Notes: generated by a model not told the origin, from the letters alone. A DNA stretch of 52,124 nucleotides from Candidatus Gastranaerophilales bacterium (GCA_947625305.1 CANQNW010000014.1:1-52124); one strand, 5' to 3'; counted from the stretch's first letter, positions 42,250 to 52,050 are shown. Translations and numbers: made by a program.

Positions 42250-43197
42250 ATGACAGATAAAAAAGTGTTAAATTATGATGTAATAATCCTAGGCTCAGGG
42301 CCTGCGGGGTTTTCATCCGCAATATATTCAGCAAGGGGAAATCTAAAGACTGCAATTATAGATAAAAATATGTTTGGCGGACAGCCATCTAATTATCTTG
42401 AAATAGAAAATTACCCGGGATTTCCCGTTATAGGCGGGTTTGAACTTATGCAGAAATTTGAAGAACATGCGGATAAATTCGGCATAGATAAATATCCTAT
42501 GACGGAAATAGAAAGAATTAATTTAAAATCTCAAATAAAAGAAATTGAAACACCAGATACAATTTTTAAAGCGAAAGCGGTAATAATAGCAACGGGCGCA
42601 CAGGCTAAAAAGCTGAATATAAAAGGAGAAACTGAATTTATAGGCAGAGGTGTAAGCTACTGCGCAGTATGTGACGGAGCTTTTTATAAAGATAAAATAA
42701 TCGCTGTTGTAGGAGGGGGCAACTCCGCTTTAGAAGAAGCAATGTATTTGACTAAATTTGCTAAAAAAGTTTATGTAATTCACAGAAGAGAAACCTTTAG
42801 AGCCGATAAACTGGTTTGTCAAAGAGCCTGCAGAAATGAAAAAATAGAATTTATAATGTGTGCTCAGCCTTGTGAAATTATCGGAAATCAATGTGTTGAA
42901 AAGCTAATCTTAAAGGATTTAAAAAACAATAAAAATATAGAACTCTGTCTTGATGGTGTTTTCCCCTATATCGGTTATACTCCGAATATTGATAACTTTA
43001 TAGGACAGGTTGAACAAAACTCTGAAGGATTTATTGAAACAGATATTCATATGCAGACTTCACTTGAAGGTGTATATGCGGCAGGCGACGTAAGAAATAC
43101 TCCCCTACGGCAGGTTGTAACAGCTGCCTCTGATGGAGCTGTTGCAGCAACATGTGCCGTTAAATATATTGAAACGTTAACTCAAGTTACGGTTTAA
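42250..43197 (+). CDS. trxB: Thioredoxin reductase
   Basis: 315 residues, FAD/NADPH flavoprotein reducing thioredoxin in the cytosol. FAD motif ILGSGPAGFSSAIY (13-26), redox pair C138-AV-C141 in SYCAVCDGAFY, NADPH motif VVGGGNSALEEA, and the C-terminal YAAGDVRN FAD motif. GAGGGAAG precedes the ATG. With gshA and gshB elsewhere in the window the cell has both thioredoxin and glutathione thiol systems. Confidence 0.95.
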   Translation: MTDKKVLNYDVIILGSGPAGFSSAIYSARGNLKTAIIDKNMFGGQPSNYLEIENYPGFPVIGGFELMQKFEEHADKFGIDKYPMTEIERINLKSQIKEIETPDTIFKAKAVIIATGAQAKKLNIKGETEFIGRGVSYCAVCDGAFYKDKIIAVVGGGNSALEEAMYLTKFAKKVYVIHRRETFRADKLVCQRACRNEKIEFIMCAQPCEIIGNQCVEKLILKDLKNNKNIELCLDGVFPYIGYTPNIDNFIGQVEQNSEGFIETDIHMQTSLEGVYAAGDVRNTPLRQVVTAASDGAVAATCAVKYIETLTQVTV

Positions 43198-43218
43198 ACC
43201 CTATTTCTTTAATTATGT

Positions 43219-43224
43219 TATTAT
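43219..43224 (+). promoter_or_regulatory. -10 element of the GT9 gene, leaderless architecture
   Basis: TATTAT, then ACTCTT and the ATG at 43231. No Shine-Dalgarno; the -35 region is weak. Confidence 0.45.
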
Positions 43225-43230
43225 ACTCTT

Positions 43231-44226
43231 ATGGGTAATAACATAAATAAAATTCTTATTATAAGACTTGGCGCAATCGGCGATGTAGTTCATACTACAA
43301 GCCTTTTTCGCGCAATAAAAAAATATAACCCGAATATAGAAATTCATTATCTTACAAGTAAATTAATCGAACCTTTATTAATCGCCGACCCCGATTTAAA
43401 TAAAGTAATCCCCGTAAAAGAAAAAATAAGCTTGTTTTCGGATTATACAAAAGAACTTGCCCAGATTTTGAAAAATGAAAAGTATGATTTAGCAATAAAT
43501 CTTCAGCCTTCATTTAAAATTAAATATTTATTGTTTTTGGCAGGCATAAAAAAACAGCTTATATACAGAAAAACATTTAGACTTCATGCCGTAACAAATT
43601 TCTGGCAGACGGGGCTTAAGGCATTTCCTGAATTAAAAGAAGAAAAAGAACTTAAATTATATCTGCCATCGGATGCTATAAATAGAGCAAAAGAACTTGT
43701 AAAAGACTTAAAGCGCCCAATAACAGTTATCAATGCAGGCGGAGTTCTTTCAAAAAGACAGGGCAGAACTTATCCTATAAATAAATGGATTGAACTCGGT
43801 GAAAAAATAATTGAAAAAACAGGCGGGACAATAATTCTAAACGGTGCTAAAGAAGATAGGGAAATCTTATCAGATTTAAATAAAATTCCTAATTGTGTTA
43901 ATTTTATAGGAGAATTATCGCTTGTTGAGTCTTGCGCAGTTATAGAGCAGGCAGATTTAATGATATCGGGTGACTCGGGCCCTTTGCATATTGCAACCGC
44001 ACTTGGGGTAAAATCTGTGGGATTATACGGCTCCATGCCCGCAAATAGAACGGGCTGTTACTCTAACGGAATAAATGTTATTTCAGAAAAAGAATGTGTG
44101 CCCTGCAACAGAAGAAAATGCAAATATTTAAAAAAGTCCAAAAATCTTTTTGCACCTTGCATGGAAGAAATAAATACAGAAACTATTATAAATAAAATAA
44201 CGGAAATAAAAAATGAAATTAAATAA
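43231..44226 (+). CDS. Glycosyltransferase family 9 (heptosyltransferase-like)
   Basis: 331 residues, GT-B fold. ILIIRLGAIGDVVHTTSLFRAI is the N-terminal signature of ADP-heptose:LPS heptosyltransferases; the donor site has NAGGVLSKRQGRTYPINKW and MISGDSGPLHIATALGV. It likely adds a heptose-type sugar to lipopolysaccharide core at the inner membrane. A Cys-rich segment (CVPCNRRKCKYLKK) occurs near the C-terminus as in many GT9 members. It overlaps the AlgJ-like gene by 14 nt, so the group may build and O-acetylate a surface glycan. Confidence 0.88.
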   Translation: MGNNINKILIIRLGAIGDVVHTTSLFRAIKKYNPNIEIHYLTSKLIEPLLIADPDLNKVIPVKEKISLFSDYTKELAQILKNEKYDLAINLQPSFKIKYLLFLAGIKKQLIYRKTFRLHAVTNFWQTGLKAFPELKEEKELKLYLPSDAINRAKELVKDLKRPITVINAGGVLSKRQGRTYPINKWIELGEKIIEKTGGTIILNGAKEDREILSDLNKIPNCVNFIGELSLVESCAVIEQADLMISGDSGPLHIATALGVKSVGLYGSMPANRTGCYSNGINVISEKECVPCNRRKCKYLKKSKNLFAPCMEEINTETIINKITEIKNEIK

Positions 44227-45376
44227 AGATACTCCAATATCAGATATTATACTTATTTCAATATTTTTTATACTGTTATTTGTTCCAGTACTTAAAATAG
44301 ATTATAAGACTATAAATGCAGTTGAAGAAAATAAAACACTTGCGGAATTCAAGCCTTTAATTAGAAAAGATAAAACAATAAATTATAATTTTGGATTAGA
44401 TTTTAATTCTTGGTTTAGCGACAGATTTTATTTGCGAAAAAAAATGATAGATGTGTATAACTACATTCACTATGTATTTTTCAAAAAAAACGAACAAGGC
44501 TGGTTTGAAAAAGAAAACGGCATATTTATGTTTGAATTTGAATCTAATCATTATGATAATTACTATGTTAAATATCAGTTTGAATATTTATTTAAATTAG
44601 ATAAATTTTTTCAAGATAGAAATATTAAATTTTATATTATAATAACTCCGCAAAGAAGTGATATATATCCGCTTCATTATAACCCGATAAATAAAGGATA
44701 TAAAAATGATAAATTTATAAAATATATTAATTCTCTCAACAACGAAAATAAATTAAAAATAGTTTTTCCATATAATGAAATAAAAGAAGAAACAAAAAAG
44801 GACTTAATGTATTATAAAGTAGATTATCATTGGACAGATGATGCAGCTTTTATCGGTTATCAAAAAGTTATGCAATTAATTAAAAAAGATTATCCAAATA
44901 TAAAAGTGTTAAGTAAAAATGATTTCAATTACTTTTATGATACGAAGTTAAGAATTAATTATAATGAATTAAAAGAATATGGAACAGTTTTTAATCCTGT
45001 CGGTGTAAAAAGAAAAGATTTAGAAAAATTTATAAATACTAAATATAGATATTACAGACATAAAAATATAGATAAACTGCAAGATATTTATATTGATGAA
45101 AAGTATAAAAGATTTAATTATTTCTATTATCCAGAAGGTGCAGATTTAAGGGTAATTTTATTAGGGCCAAGCACAATTGAAGCCCTTAGCCATACTATTC
45201 CTTTTACTTTTAAAAATGTATTAAAAATTCGTACCAATGCAATAAAAGGTATAAATGACTTTAAAATAATGAAATATTATAAAGATATAATACTTAATTA
45301 CAAACCGGATATAATAATCTTTTGTATTCCATATCAGTCAATATATACTTTTGCCGAGTATATGGAAATGGAGTAA
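44213..45376 (+). CDS. AlgJ/AlgX-like membrane-anchored O-acetylation protein (DHHW type)
   Basis: 387 residues. One N-terminal membrane anchor (about 9-28) leaves the rest in the periplasm. An SGNH-like region shows QGWFEKENGIFMF, IIITPQRSDIYP, the DxHW motif DYHW at 204-207, and a late GPSTIEALS where the catalytic Ser may lie. Such proteins work with AlgI-type MBOAT enzymes to transfer acetyl groups to polysaccharides. It overlaps the GT9 gene and ends 2 nt before the MBOAT gene, which supports this pairing. Confidence 0.8.
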   Translation: MKLNKDTPISDIILISIFFILLFVPVLKIDYKTINAVEENKTLAEFKPLIRKDKTINYNFGLDFNSWFSDRFYLRKKMIDVYNYIHYVFFKKNEQGWFEKENGIFMFEFESNHYDNYYVKYQFEYLFKLDKFFQDRNIKFYIIITPQRSDIYPLHYNPINKGYKNDKFIKYINSLNNENKLKIVFPYNEIKEETKKDLMYYKVDYHWTDDAAFIGYQKVMQLIKKDYPNIKVLSKNDFNYFYDTKLRINYNELKEYGTVFNPVGVKRKDLEKFINTKYRYYRHKNIDKLQDIYIDEKYKRFNYFYYPEGADLRVILLGPSTIEALSHTIPFTFKNVLKIRTNAIKGINDFKIMKYYKDIILNYKPDIIIFCIPYQSIYTFAEYMEME

Positions 45377-45378
45377 AT

Positions 45379-46797
45379 ATGCTGTTTTCTTCAATGAGTT
45401 TTATTTATATATTTCTTCCGATTGTACTTATTTTATATTTTTCTGCAAATAAAAAATATCATAATATGATATTACTAATTTCAAGCATAATATTTTATGC
45501 AATGGGCGGATTAAAATATATTCCTCTATTATTTGGGATTATCATTATAAATTATATAGGAGCTTTGGCAATACAAAATGCTGAAAAATATAAAAAACTG
45601 ATATTAATTATTACATTAGCATTAAACCTTAGTTCTTTAATATATTTTAAATATTTTAATTTTATAATTGATAACATTAATAATTTATTTGATTTTGAAA
45701 TAAGTATTCCGCAGATATTATTGCCTATCGGTATTTCTTTTTATACATTCCAAGCAATATCATACATAATGGATGTCTATAGAGGAGAAGTTAAAGCTCA
45801 AAAGAATTTATATAATATTGCTTTATATATATGTTTATTTCCTCAATTAGTTGCAGGTCCTATTATTAAATACCATGATATTTCAGACCAATTAAAATCA
45901 AGAGAAATAAATCCCGATAATATTGTATTAGGAGTTAAACGATTTATAATCGGTTTATCTAAAAAAATGCTTATTGCTAATACATTAGGAGCCGTTGCTG
46001 TTAAAATATTTGATCAATTACCAAATTATTTCACTCCATCAATAGCCTGGCTGGGCGGAATAAGTTATGCTTTTCAAATATACTTTGATTTTTCAGGTTA
46101 TTCTGATATGGCAATAGGATTAGGATTAATATTTGGATTTCGTTTTATGGAAAACTTCAATTATCCGTATATTGCAAGGTCAATGACAGACTTCTGGCGC
46201 AGATGGAATATATCTTTATCAACATGGTTTAAACTATATGTCTATATTCCTTTAGGCGGAAGCAAATTAGGAAAATACAAAACCATAAGAAATTTAATTA
46301 TTGTATTTTTCCTAACAGGGTTATGGCATGGTCCGAATTGGGCTTATATTACTTGGGGATTATGGAACGGGCTTTTTGTTATTATTGAAAAACTTATTAA
46401 TATTAAAGAAATTGAAAAAAAATATACTCAATGGTGGGTTAAAGCTGTTCAGCATTGTTATTTCTTAATAGTTATAATTATTGCAACAGTAATTTTCCGC
46501 TCATATAATCATTATGAATTTAAATATATAATTGATTTTATAAAAAACATGTTCGGATTATTAATTTTAGACACGAATGAAATCAAATATTCAATTTATT
46601 ATTATTTGGGCATTAAAGAAATTATTATATTAATAATTGCTTTAATTTGTTCTACTCCATTATTTAAAAATATTACCAATGTTAAAAATAAAGTCTTAAG
46701 AATATTTGCAAATTTATGGATATTAATCTTGTTCATTTTGTCAACAATTTCAATTGCGGCAACAACTTATAATCCGTTTATTTATTTCAGATTTTAG
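45379..46797 (+). CDS. MBOAT-family O-acyltransferase, AlgI-like
   Basis: 472 residues from the ATG after GGAG, polytopic. It carries acetyl groups across the inner membrane for O-acetylation of a surface polysaccharide. FPQLVAGPIIKY (154-165), FDFSGYSDMAIGLGL (236-250), DFWRRWNISLSTWF (271-284) and the catalytic His317 in GLWHGPNWAYITWG are hallmark motifs. It completes the GT9-AlgJ-AlgI run. The convergent restriction gene ends 100 bp away; AAAGAAACT...AGTTTCTTT there may be a weak shared terminator. Confidence 0.92.
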   Translation: MLFSSMSFIYIFLPIVLILYFSANKKYHNMILLISSIIFYAMGGLKYIPLLFGIIIINYIGALAIQNAEKYKKLILIITLALNLSSLIYFKYFNFIIDNINNLFDFEISIPQILLPIGISFYTFQAISYIMDVYRGEVKAQKNLYNIALYICLFPQLVAGPIIKYHDISDQLKSREINPDNIVLGVKRFIIGLSKKMLIANTLGAVAVKIFDQLPNYFTPSIAWLGGISYAFQIYFDFSGYSDMAIGLGLIFGFRFMENFNYPYIARSMTDFWRRWNISLSTWFKLYVYIPLGGSKLGKYKTIRNLIIVFFLTGLWHGPNWAYITWGLWNGLFVIIEKLINIKEIEKKYTQWWVKAVQHCYFLIVIIIATVIFRSYNHYEFKYIIDFIKNMFGLLILDTNEIKYSIYYYLGIKEIIILIIALICSTPLFKNITNVKNKVLRIFANLWILILFILSTISIAATTYNPFIYFRF

Positions 46798-46898
46798 GTT
46801 TCTATTTTACCATCAATCTTCTTTTTGCTAAAATATCCGAGACTTGTTTTAGAAAGTAAATAGTTCTTGTAAAACACTAAAAGAAACTTTAACTATAA

Positions 46899-48287
46899 TT
46901 ATAATTTATACAGTTTCTTTATTTCATCAACTGAAATATCAAAGCCTATATACTTGTATTTTGGCAATAGACGATTGTAAATATTCTCAATTAATTGCGC
47001 TTTAACTTCTTTTGTACCATTGTGGAAAGCTCTGTGGCATGTCGGGCATAATGAAACGATATTTTCCGTACAATCCACATTTATATTATATTTCTGCCAT
47101 ATTTGTTGTTGATATTTTACAGGGACTAAATGATGAGCCTCCATAAAATTTTTATGTGTTTTAGCTGATTTAAATGTTTCATGATTTGGATTATTTTCAC
47201 AACAATAATAAGCATTTTGAATTGCAATTCTTCCTAACAACGGATTTCTTCTATATTTCTTACTTATAGAAGTTTCATCATATTGAGCCGGAGCAATTTT
47301 TGCTGCTCCTTCTGCAACATCAGGGTTGATATTATATTCATTAATATTATCAATTTTATCTATATAGTTATCATCTTTTTCTTCATCAGATTCTTCTGAT
47401 TCAATAATTTCTTTCTCGTCAGCAATTTGGGTTTCTTTAATTATAGTTTCTTGTTGAGGTTCATCTTTAAGATTTATATCAAAGCCCTGAATATTGTATA
47501 GAAAATAAGAATAATCCACATCACGCAAAAGAATTTTATTTAATTCTTCTATATCGTATTTTTGCATAAAGTTGTAATTGAAATAGTCATCAAAAGTTGG
47601 GTTGATAGAAATTTTAGCAGAATCAATATTAAATAAATTAGTATTATTTCTAATAAGGGTTACAATCCTGCTATATCCTTTATAATATTCGACATGTTCA
47701 GATACAGGAGAATTTGTTCTTATATATTCAACTGCCTGTTCCCATTGGGAATAATCTTTGCAAGTCATAATATAGGTGTATAAATGGTCTAATGAAACTT
47801 CATTTATACCATATTGTGTTTGCAATTCTTTCAAAACTTTATAAATAAAGATAATCGGTAAAATATTATAATCTTCATTATTATTTGCAGTATCAATAAT
47901 TGCGTGAATTTTAAACTTTAATACTTGTTCTGTGATGATTTTGTTATATTCATACAAATTAAGATTCGGGTTAATTTCTTTTAATCTGTCATATACTGCA
48001 GTTGGTTTTTCTTTATTATACTGACTCCCTCTTTGATAAAACGGTGTTTTTGTAATTAATCCAAAGAACTGAGGAATTACAAGTGTTCTATGTCTGTCAG
48101 TTTCTATACCATATTCTTTGTGATGTTCAGTAAAATATTGTTCTATATTAGTTTTTTCTCGGTTAGGTATATTTTCAAAGAAATTTGTAACTCTGATAAT
48201 TTCATCAAATTTGCTAACTTGCTGCTTTGTAAATACCCAAACTGATTTTTCATTAAGTGTACTTAAATATTCTTCTGCACTAATCAT
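46899..48287 (-). CDS. HNH endonuclease, putative restriction enzyme
   Basis: 462 residues. The C-terminal ~90 residues form an HNH/beta-beta-alpha-Me nuclease: MEAHHLVPVKY, then ENIVSLCPTCHRAFHNGTKEV with zinc Cys, plus an upstream CCENNPNHE. The N-terminal ~300 residues are unassigned and probably recognise DNA; an acidic linker (EKEIIESEESDEEKDDN) joins them. It overlaps the C5 methylase gene by 8 nt, and is the last gene of a modification-restriction operon, so it is the natural restriction subunit. HNH-type type IIS enzymes such as MnlI and HpyAV are known; similarity to these is inference. Confidence 0.82.
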   Translation of the reverse strand: MISAEEYLSTLNEKSVWVFTKQQVSKFDEIIRVTNFFENIPNREKTNIEQYFTEHHKEYGIETDRHRTLVIPQFFGLITKTPFYQRGSQYNKEKPTAVYDRLKEINPNLNLYEYNKIITEQVLKFKIHAIIDTANNNEDYNILPIIFIYKVLKELQTQYGINEVSLDHLYTYIMTCKDYSQWEQAVEYIRTNSPVSEHVEYYKGYSRIVTLIRNNTNLFNIDSAKISINPTFDDYFNYNFMQKYDIEELNKILLRDVDYSYFLYNIQGFDINLKDEPQQETIIKETQIADEKEIIESEESDEEKDDNYIDKIDNINEYNINPDVAEGAAKIAPAQYDETSISKKYRRNPLLGRIAIQNAYYCCENNPNHETFKSAKTHKNFMEAHHLVPVKYQQQIWQKYNINVDCTENIVSLCPTCHRAFHNGTKEVKAQLIENIYNRLLPKYKYIGFDISVDEIKKLYKL

Positions 48288-49392
48288 TGTTTAATATCTC
48301 CTGAATTAATAGCCCCCAAAAATAAGCCAATTTGGGTGGAACAGCATTGCCTATTTGTTTATATATTGAAGTTTTATTTCCTAAAAACATAAATTCATCA
48401 GGAAAACTTTGTATTCTTGCCCCTTCTCTTGGTGATAAAGTTCTATCTTCAACAGGATGAATGAATCTACCGCCTGAAGGAGTGTCAAATCTTGTTGTTA
48501 TAGTTGGAGCAACTCCATTTTTATCTAATCTGCCGTATGCACCGCTATGAACCGATTTTATAACATCTTTTAATTTTGTCCAATTTTCTCCGGCAGATAT
48601 TTGCTTAATCCTTTTTATTGCAATTTCGTTATGATGAGGTTTTACATGGTTGTATGCTTTTTTATTTATTCCGGCTAAAAATTCTTGGTATTGATTTAGA
48701 GGATGTAATTCGGCAATATTCCCATTTTTATCTTCCTTTTGTAAATTGGAAATTGCATCCCAAACTGTTACTTTATCAAAAAAGTGCGGGTACTTTTGTA
48801 AAACTTTTTTCCTTGTTAATTCTATCAAATTATCAATATCTAATTCTTTATTTAAAGAACCAATTATAAAAACTCTTTCCCTTTGTTGAGGGATACCATA
48901 ATCAAGTGCTTTTACCACAGTATGTTTAAGAAAATATTTATCACCGTCAAAATTCTTTTCATCAGAAAAAAGGCTGATAATTTGATTGAATATTTCGCCT
49001 TTTTCCATTGTAAGGATACCTTTTACATTTTCCAGAATAAATATTTTAGGGTGAACTTGTTGAACTATTTTAAAATAGTATTTAAACAAATAATTTCTTG
49101 GATCATCAATAAAACTATTTTTTCGTATTCTTGCACCCGCCATAGAAAATCCCTGACAAGGCGGCCCTCCTATAATGACATCCGCGTTATATTTTGAAAA
49201 ATCAACTTCTTCTACAACCTGCTTTATATCTTTTGCATACATATCGGTTAAAGGATGATTATATGAATATGTATCAGCAATTTGCTTATCATATTCGACT
49301 GCTGCCGCAATATCATATCCTGCTTTTTCAAACCCTACCGAAAATCCTCCGGCTCCGGCAAATAAATCAATTACTTTATTTCTCTTTCTCAT
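48280..49392 (-). CDS. DNA (cytosine-5) methyltransferase
   Basis: 370 residues. Motif I DLFAGAGGFSVGFE (9-22), motif IV GGPPCQGFS with catalytic Cys79, motif VI ENVKG (121-125), motif VIII QQRERVFIIG, and IQSFPDEF with GNAVPP at the C-terminus are complete. The target-recognition region lies at about 210-310. It methylates cytosine in the restriction target. It overlaps the N6A methylase by 17 nt and the HNH gene by 8 nt. Codon use is AT-rich like the neighbours, so a foreign origin is not obvious from composition. Confidence 0.95.
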   Translation of the reverse strand: MRKRNKVIDLFAGAGGFSVGFEKAGYDIAAAVEYDKQIADTYSYNHPLTDMYAKDIKQVVEEVDFSKYNADVIIGGPPCQGFSMAGARIRKNSFIDDPRNYLFKYYFKIVQQVHPKIFILENVKGILTMEKGEIFNQIISLFSDEKNFDGDKYFLKHTVVKALDYGIPQQRERVFIIGSLNKELDIDNLIELTRKKVLQKYPHFFDKVTVWDAISNLQKEDKNGNIAELHPLNQYQEFLAGINKKAYNHVKPHHNEIAIKRIKQISAGENWTKLKDVIKSVHSGAYGRLDKNGVAPTITTRFDTPSGGRFIHPVEDRTLSPREGARIQSFPDEFMFLGNKTSIYKQIGNAVPPKLAYFWGLLIQEILNND

Positions 49393-51193
49393 TTATTTCA
49401 CCTGCCGAACGATAGTATAATTGATAATTCTTGATATAATCTAATTCTTTATTTGTTAAATTATACAATTTTGCTAATTCATTATCAATTAAGTCTATTT
49501 GTATTTTGCAAAGTCTGTGTTTATATTCATACATTGCTTGTTTGGAATCTATTTTAACTTTGGTTTGTTCTAACAGACTATTTAAATCTTTGGACAATTT
49601 TTGATATTCTTTAGCTGCCGGCATTGCAACATCCGGAATATAAAACTGTTCTAACTCTTTATTTGTAATATGCCAGCAATCAGAAACCTTAATCCAATAC
49701 CACCAATACAAACTTGAATTTAGTACACAATTTATTAAATGAACATAGTTTTTATCATAATACATAACAGAGTATTCGTTACTTTTATAAGGTTGCTCAA
49801 TAAAAGATTTTATCCAAAATGCAGCTCTTTTATTTAAGTACAAGGGGCATCCATTCTTCTCAATTTGTCTTGAAATAATTGAATTGCCTTTATTATGAAT
49901 TTTGTTATAAATTGATTCTTCAATTGTATTAGATAATTTAGGATAATAATTATCTTGTCTATACTTATTTAAAATAAATTCATTATTTTCAAAAAGATGT
50001 TTTCTTTCAGATTTATACCAATAATTATAGTCAGAAGTATAGATTTCATGTTTATTTGGTTTAGTATATTTCTTAGCAATTATAATGTTTAATTTTTGAT
50101 GAACACCTACAAATAAACAATCCGGTCTATCAGCAAAACTTAATATATATTGGTTCTTAGAATTATTCTCAACATAATTTCTGATATTTGCCATTCTGGA
50201 TGTTGAAATATAAGATATTGGAATAATATAACCGATTACTCCGTTATCTTCTAACAAATCAATACTGTTGTGTATAACATCAGCATATAAATTACCGTAT
50301 TTTACACAGTTAGAATAATCAACGGTACTTTTTTCAACATAAGGCGGATTCCCAATAATTAATTGATAATCGTCAATAAATTCGGTAGAAGATGTAATAA
50401 AGTTCATATTATAGAAATTTAATTCTAAATAATCATATATTGCATTAATATCTATTGAATTACTTATATGCAGAGTTTTAAATAATAATCTTGTTTTGGA
50501 AATATATGTAGAATATCTGTCTATATCATTTCCATGAATAGAGTTTATAATTTTGCAAATATCTTTATTTGTTATTTTTTTGTATAAAGATAATAAATCT
50601 ACCTTACATTCAAATGTCTTTACAAGAAATGCTCCGGTTCCACATGTAGGGTCTAAAACCTTAATATTAACAATAAAATCATATATTTGAGAATCTTTTT
50701 TTAATATTGATTTTATATCTTTGCGAATATTTTTGACATTTTGAGGATAATATTTTTTATCTATTTTATTGCATATTAGTTGATATATGCAATTATAAAT
50801 TATGTATTCAGAAACATCTTCAGGAGTATAATAAACCCCATTGTTTTTTTGAACCATACTTTTTTCATTTAATTTTTCAAGTTCATTTTGGAAAGTTTTT
50901 TCATCCAAATTATGTGCAGCTAAAACATGAATCAAATTTTTATAATAATCATATAAAATGGTATTATCATATTTATTTTGTAATAAAGACAATACATCAT
51001 GATAAGTTTTTTTTATATTTTTACGTAAAAATTGTATCTTGAAGTTGATATATTCATTATTTTGAATATCTTCTTGATAAATAGAATACATAGCAGAATT
51101 CAAATCTTGATTAAAATATTGTTTGAATTCCTGCTTTTTGTTTTTTGTATCTAAGACTTCCACAACATCTCTTATAAATATATAATAATCCAT
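49376..51193 (-). CDS. DNA N6-adenine methyltransferase, Eco57I-like
   Basis: 605 residues. SAM motif DPTCGTGAFL (181-190) and catalytic NPPY (282-285) define an N6-adenine gamma-type methylase. YYTPEDVSEYIIYNC (121-135) is the entry region common to type IIG/Eco57I methylases, and the C-terminal ~250 residues should hold a specificity domain. No PD-(D/E)xK nuclease motif is seen, so cleavage is left to the HNH protein. It is first in the operon. A 77-residue gene starts divergently 78 bp away. Confidence 0.88.
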   Translation of the reverse strand: MDYYIFIRDVVEVLDTKNKKQEFKQYFNQDLNSAMYSIYQEDIQNNEYINFKIQFLRKNIKKTYHDVLSLLQNKYDNTILYDYYKNLIHVLAAHNLDEKTFQNELEKLNEKSMVQKNNGVYYTPEDVSEYIIYNCIYQLICNKIDKKYYPQNVKNIRKDIKSILKKDSQIYDFIVNIKVLDPTCGTGAFLVKTFECKVDLLSLYKKITNKDICKIINSIHGNDIDRYSTYISKTRLLFKTLHISNSIDINAIYDYLELNFYNMNFITSSTEFIDDYQLIIGNPPYVEKSTVDYSNCVKYGNLYADVIHNSIDLLEDNGVIGYIIPISYISTSRMANIRNYVENNSKNQYILSFADRPDCLFVGVHQKLNIIIAKKYTKPNKHEIYTSDYNYWYKSERKHLFENNEFILNKYRQDNYYPKLSNTIEESIYNKIHNKGNSIISRQIEKNGCPLYLNKRAAFWIKSFIEQPYKSNEYSVMYYDKNYVHLINCVLNSSLYWWYWIKVSDCWHITNKELEQFYIPDVAMPAAKEYQKLSKDLNSLLEQTKVKIDSKQAMYEYKHRLCKIQIDLIDNELAKLYNLTNKELDYIKNYQLYYRSAGEINEKEK

Positions 51194-51271
51194 TTAATTA
51201 TATTATAAAAGTTTTTTTTAAAGCAATTTATAAAGTTTTGCAAAATTTTATATAACAAATTAAGTCTAATA

Positions 51272-51505
51272 ATGACATTTTGTAATCAATTACACGAACT
51301 GTTAAGATTAGCAGAGCAGCAAGTGAAAAGAGAGATTATTCAAACTTGCATCCGAACCCTGTCTTATAATGGCGAAACCCTTAAAATAGTTAAAAATGGG
51401 GCTGGTAATGTGTTATTATTAGAACCCCTTAATATACTTTATCATATTGCAACATCAAACGAATATCAATACATAGAAGATTCTTTATTAAAATTTGTTG
51501 CATAG
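51272..51505 (+). CDS. Small unknown protein divergent from the R-M operon
   Basis: 77 residues, mixed helical and beta (LHELLRLAEQQVKREIIQ, NGETLKIVKNGAGNVLLLEP, YQYIEDSLLKFVA). It has no HTH signature, so I do not call it a controller protein, though its divergent place would suit one. There is no convincing Shine-Dalgarno. A hairpin (cggcttgcccg / cgagcaaaccg) follows the stop at 51510-51540. Confidence 0.45.
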   Translation: MTFCNQLHELLRLAEQQVKREIIQTCIRTLSYNGETLKIVKNGAGNVLLLEPLNILYHIATSNEYQYIEDSLLKFVA

Positions 51506-51561
51506 AAAAACGGCTTGCCCGAATTAACGAGCAAACCGAACAACATGAAAACAGTCAGCAC

Positions 51562-52047
51562 TTATTCTTGAAATAAATGCTGTTCTTCCCCTCTCCTCTT
51601 TACCAAGCCTGCAAGAACTTTTTTATTAGCACCGAAAACAAAACTACCTTTATATTTTTCTTCAGGAGTTTTAGCATTAGCATTTTCAAATAAAAATCTT
51701 TTTGCAGCACCTTTGTAATCTTTTGAATTTAATAACTTTAATAAAGTTGATTTTGAAAAATTACCATATCCGATATTAAATTCAAGGCTGACAAGTGCGT
51801 CAAATTGATTCTGTGTTAATGGAACATTAACAAGCCGAGAAACATTATTACAATGAATCATTAAATCATTTTTCAAAAGACGTTCTGCTTCCGAATCAGA
51901 AATTCTCATACCAATTCTAACATCAGAACCAGTATGACCATAACCTATTGTCAAAACATTTGAAGGACATTTATAAGCTGATAAACTACACCCTTCATAT
52001 TTTTTTATTAAGTCGATTCCCTTTTGCGAAATATACATATCAATCAC
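51562..52047 (-). CDS. Phage-type lysozyme, GH24 muramidase
   Basis: 161 residues from GTG, preceded by AAGG at 10 nt; an ATG three codons on is an alternative. The catalytic pattern Glu-8aa-(Cys/Asp)-5aa-Thr is exact: E18, C27 and T33, in KKYEGCS and CPSNVLTIGYGHT. LTQNQFDALVSLEFNIG is the second conserved block. It hydrolyses peptidoglycan for host lysis. No signal peptide or anchor is seen, so export would need a holin. The upstream partial gene ends 3 nt away, in keeping with a lysis cassette. Confidence 0.9.
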   Translation of the reverse strand: MIDMYISQKGIDLIKKYEGCSLSAYKCPSNVLTIGYGHTGSDVRIGMRISDSEAERLLKNDLMIHCNNVSRLVNVPLTQNQFDALVSLEFNIGYGNFSKSTLLKLLNSKDYKGAAKRFLFENANAKTPEEKYKGSFVFGANKKVLAGLVKRRGEEQHLFQE

Positions 52048-52050
52048 TTT

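Noticed and set aside
51272-51505. Controller (C) protein of the R-M system
   Set aside because: The position is suggestive, but the sequence has no helix-turn-helix and no C-box-like direct repeats upstream.
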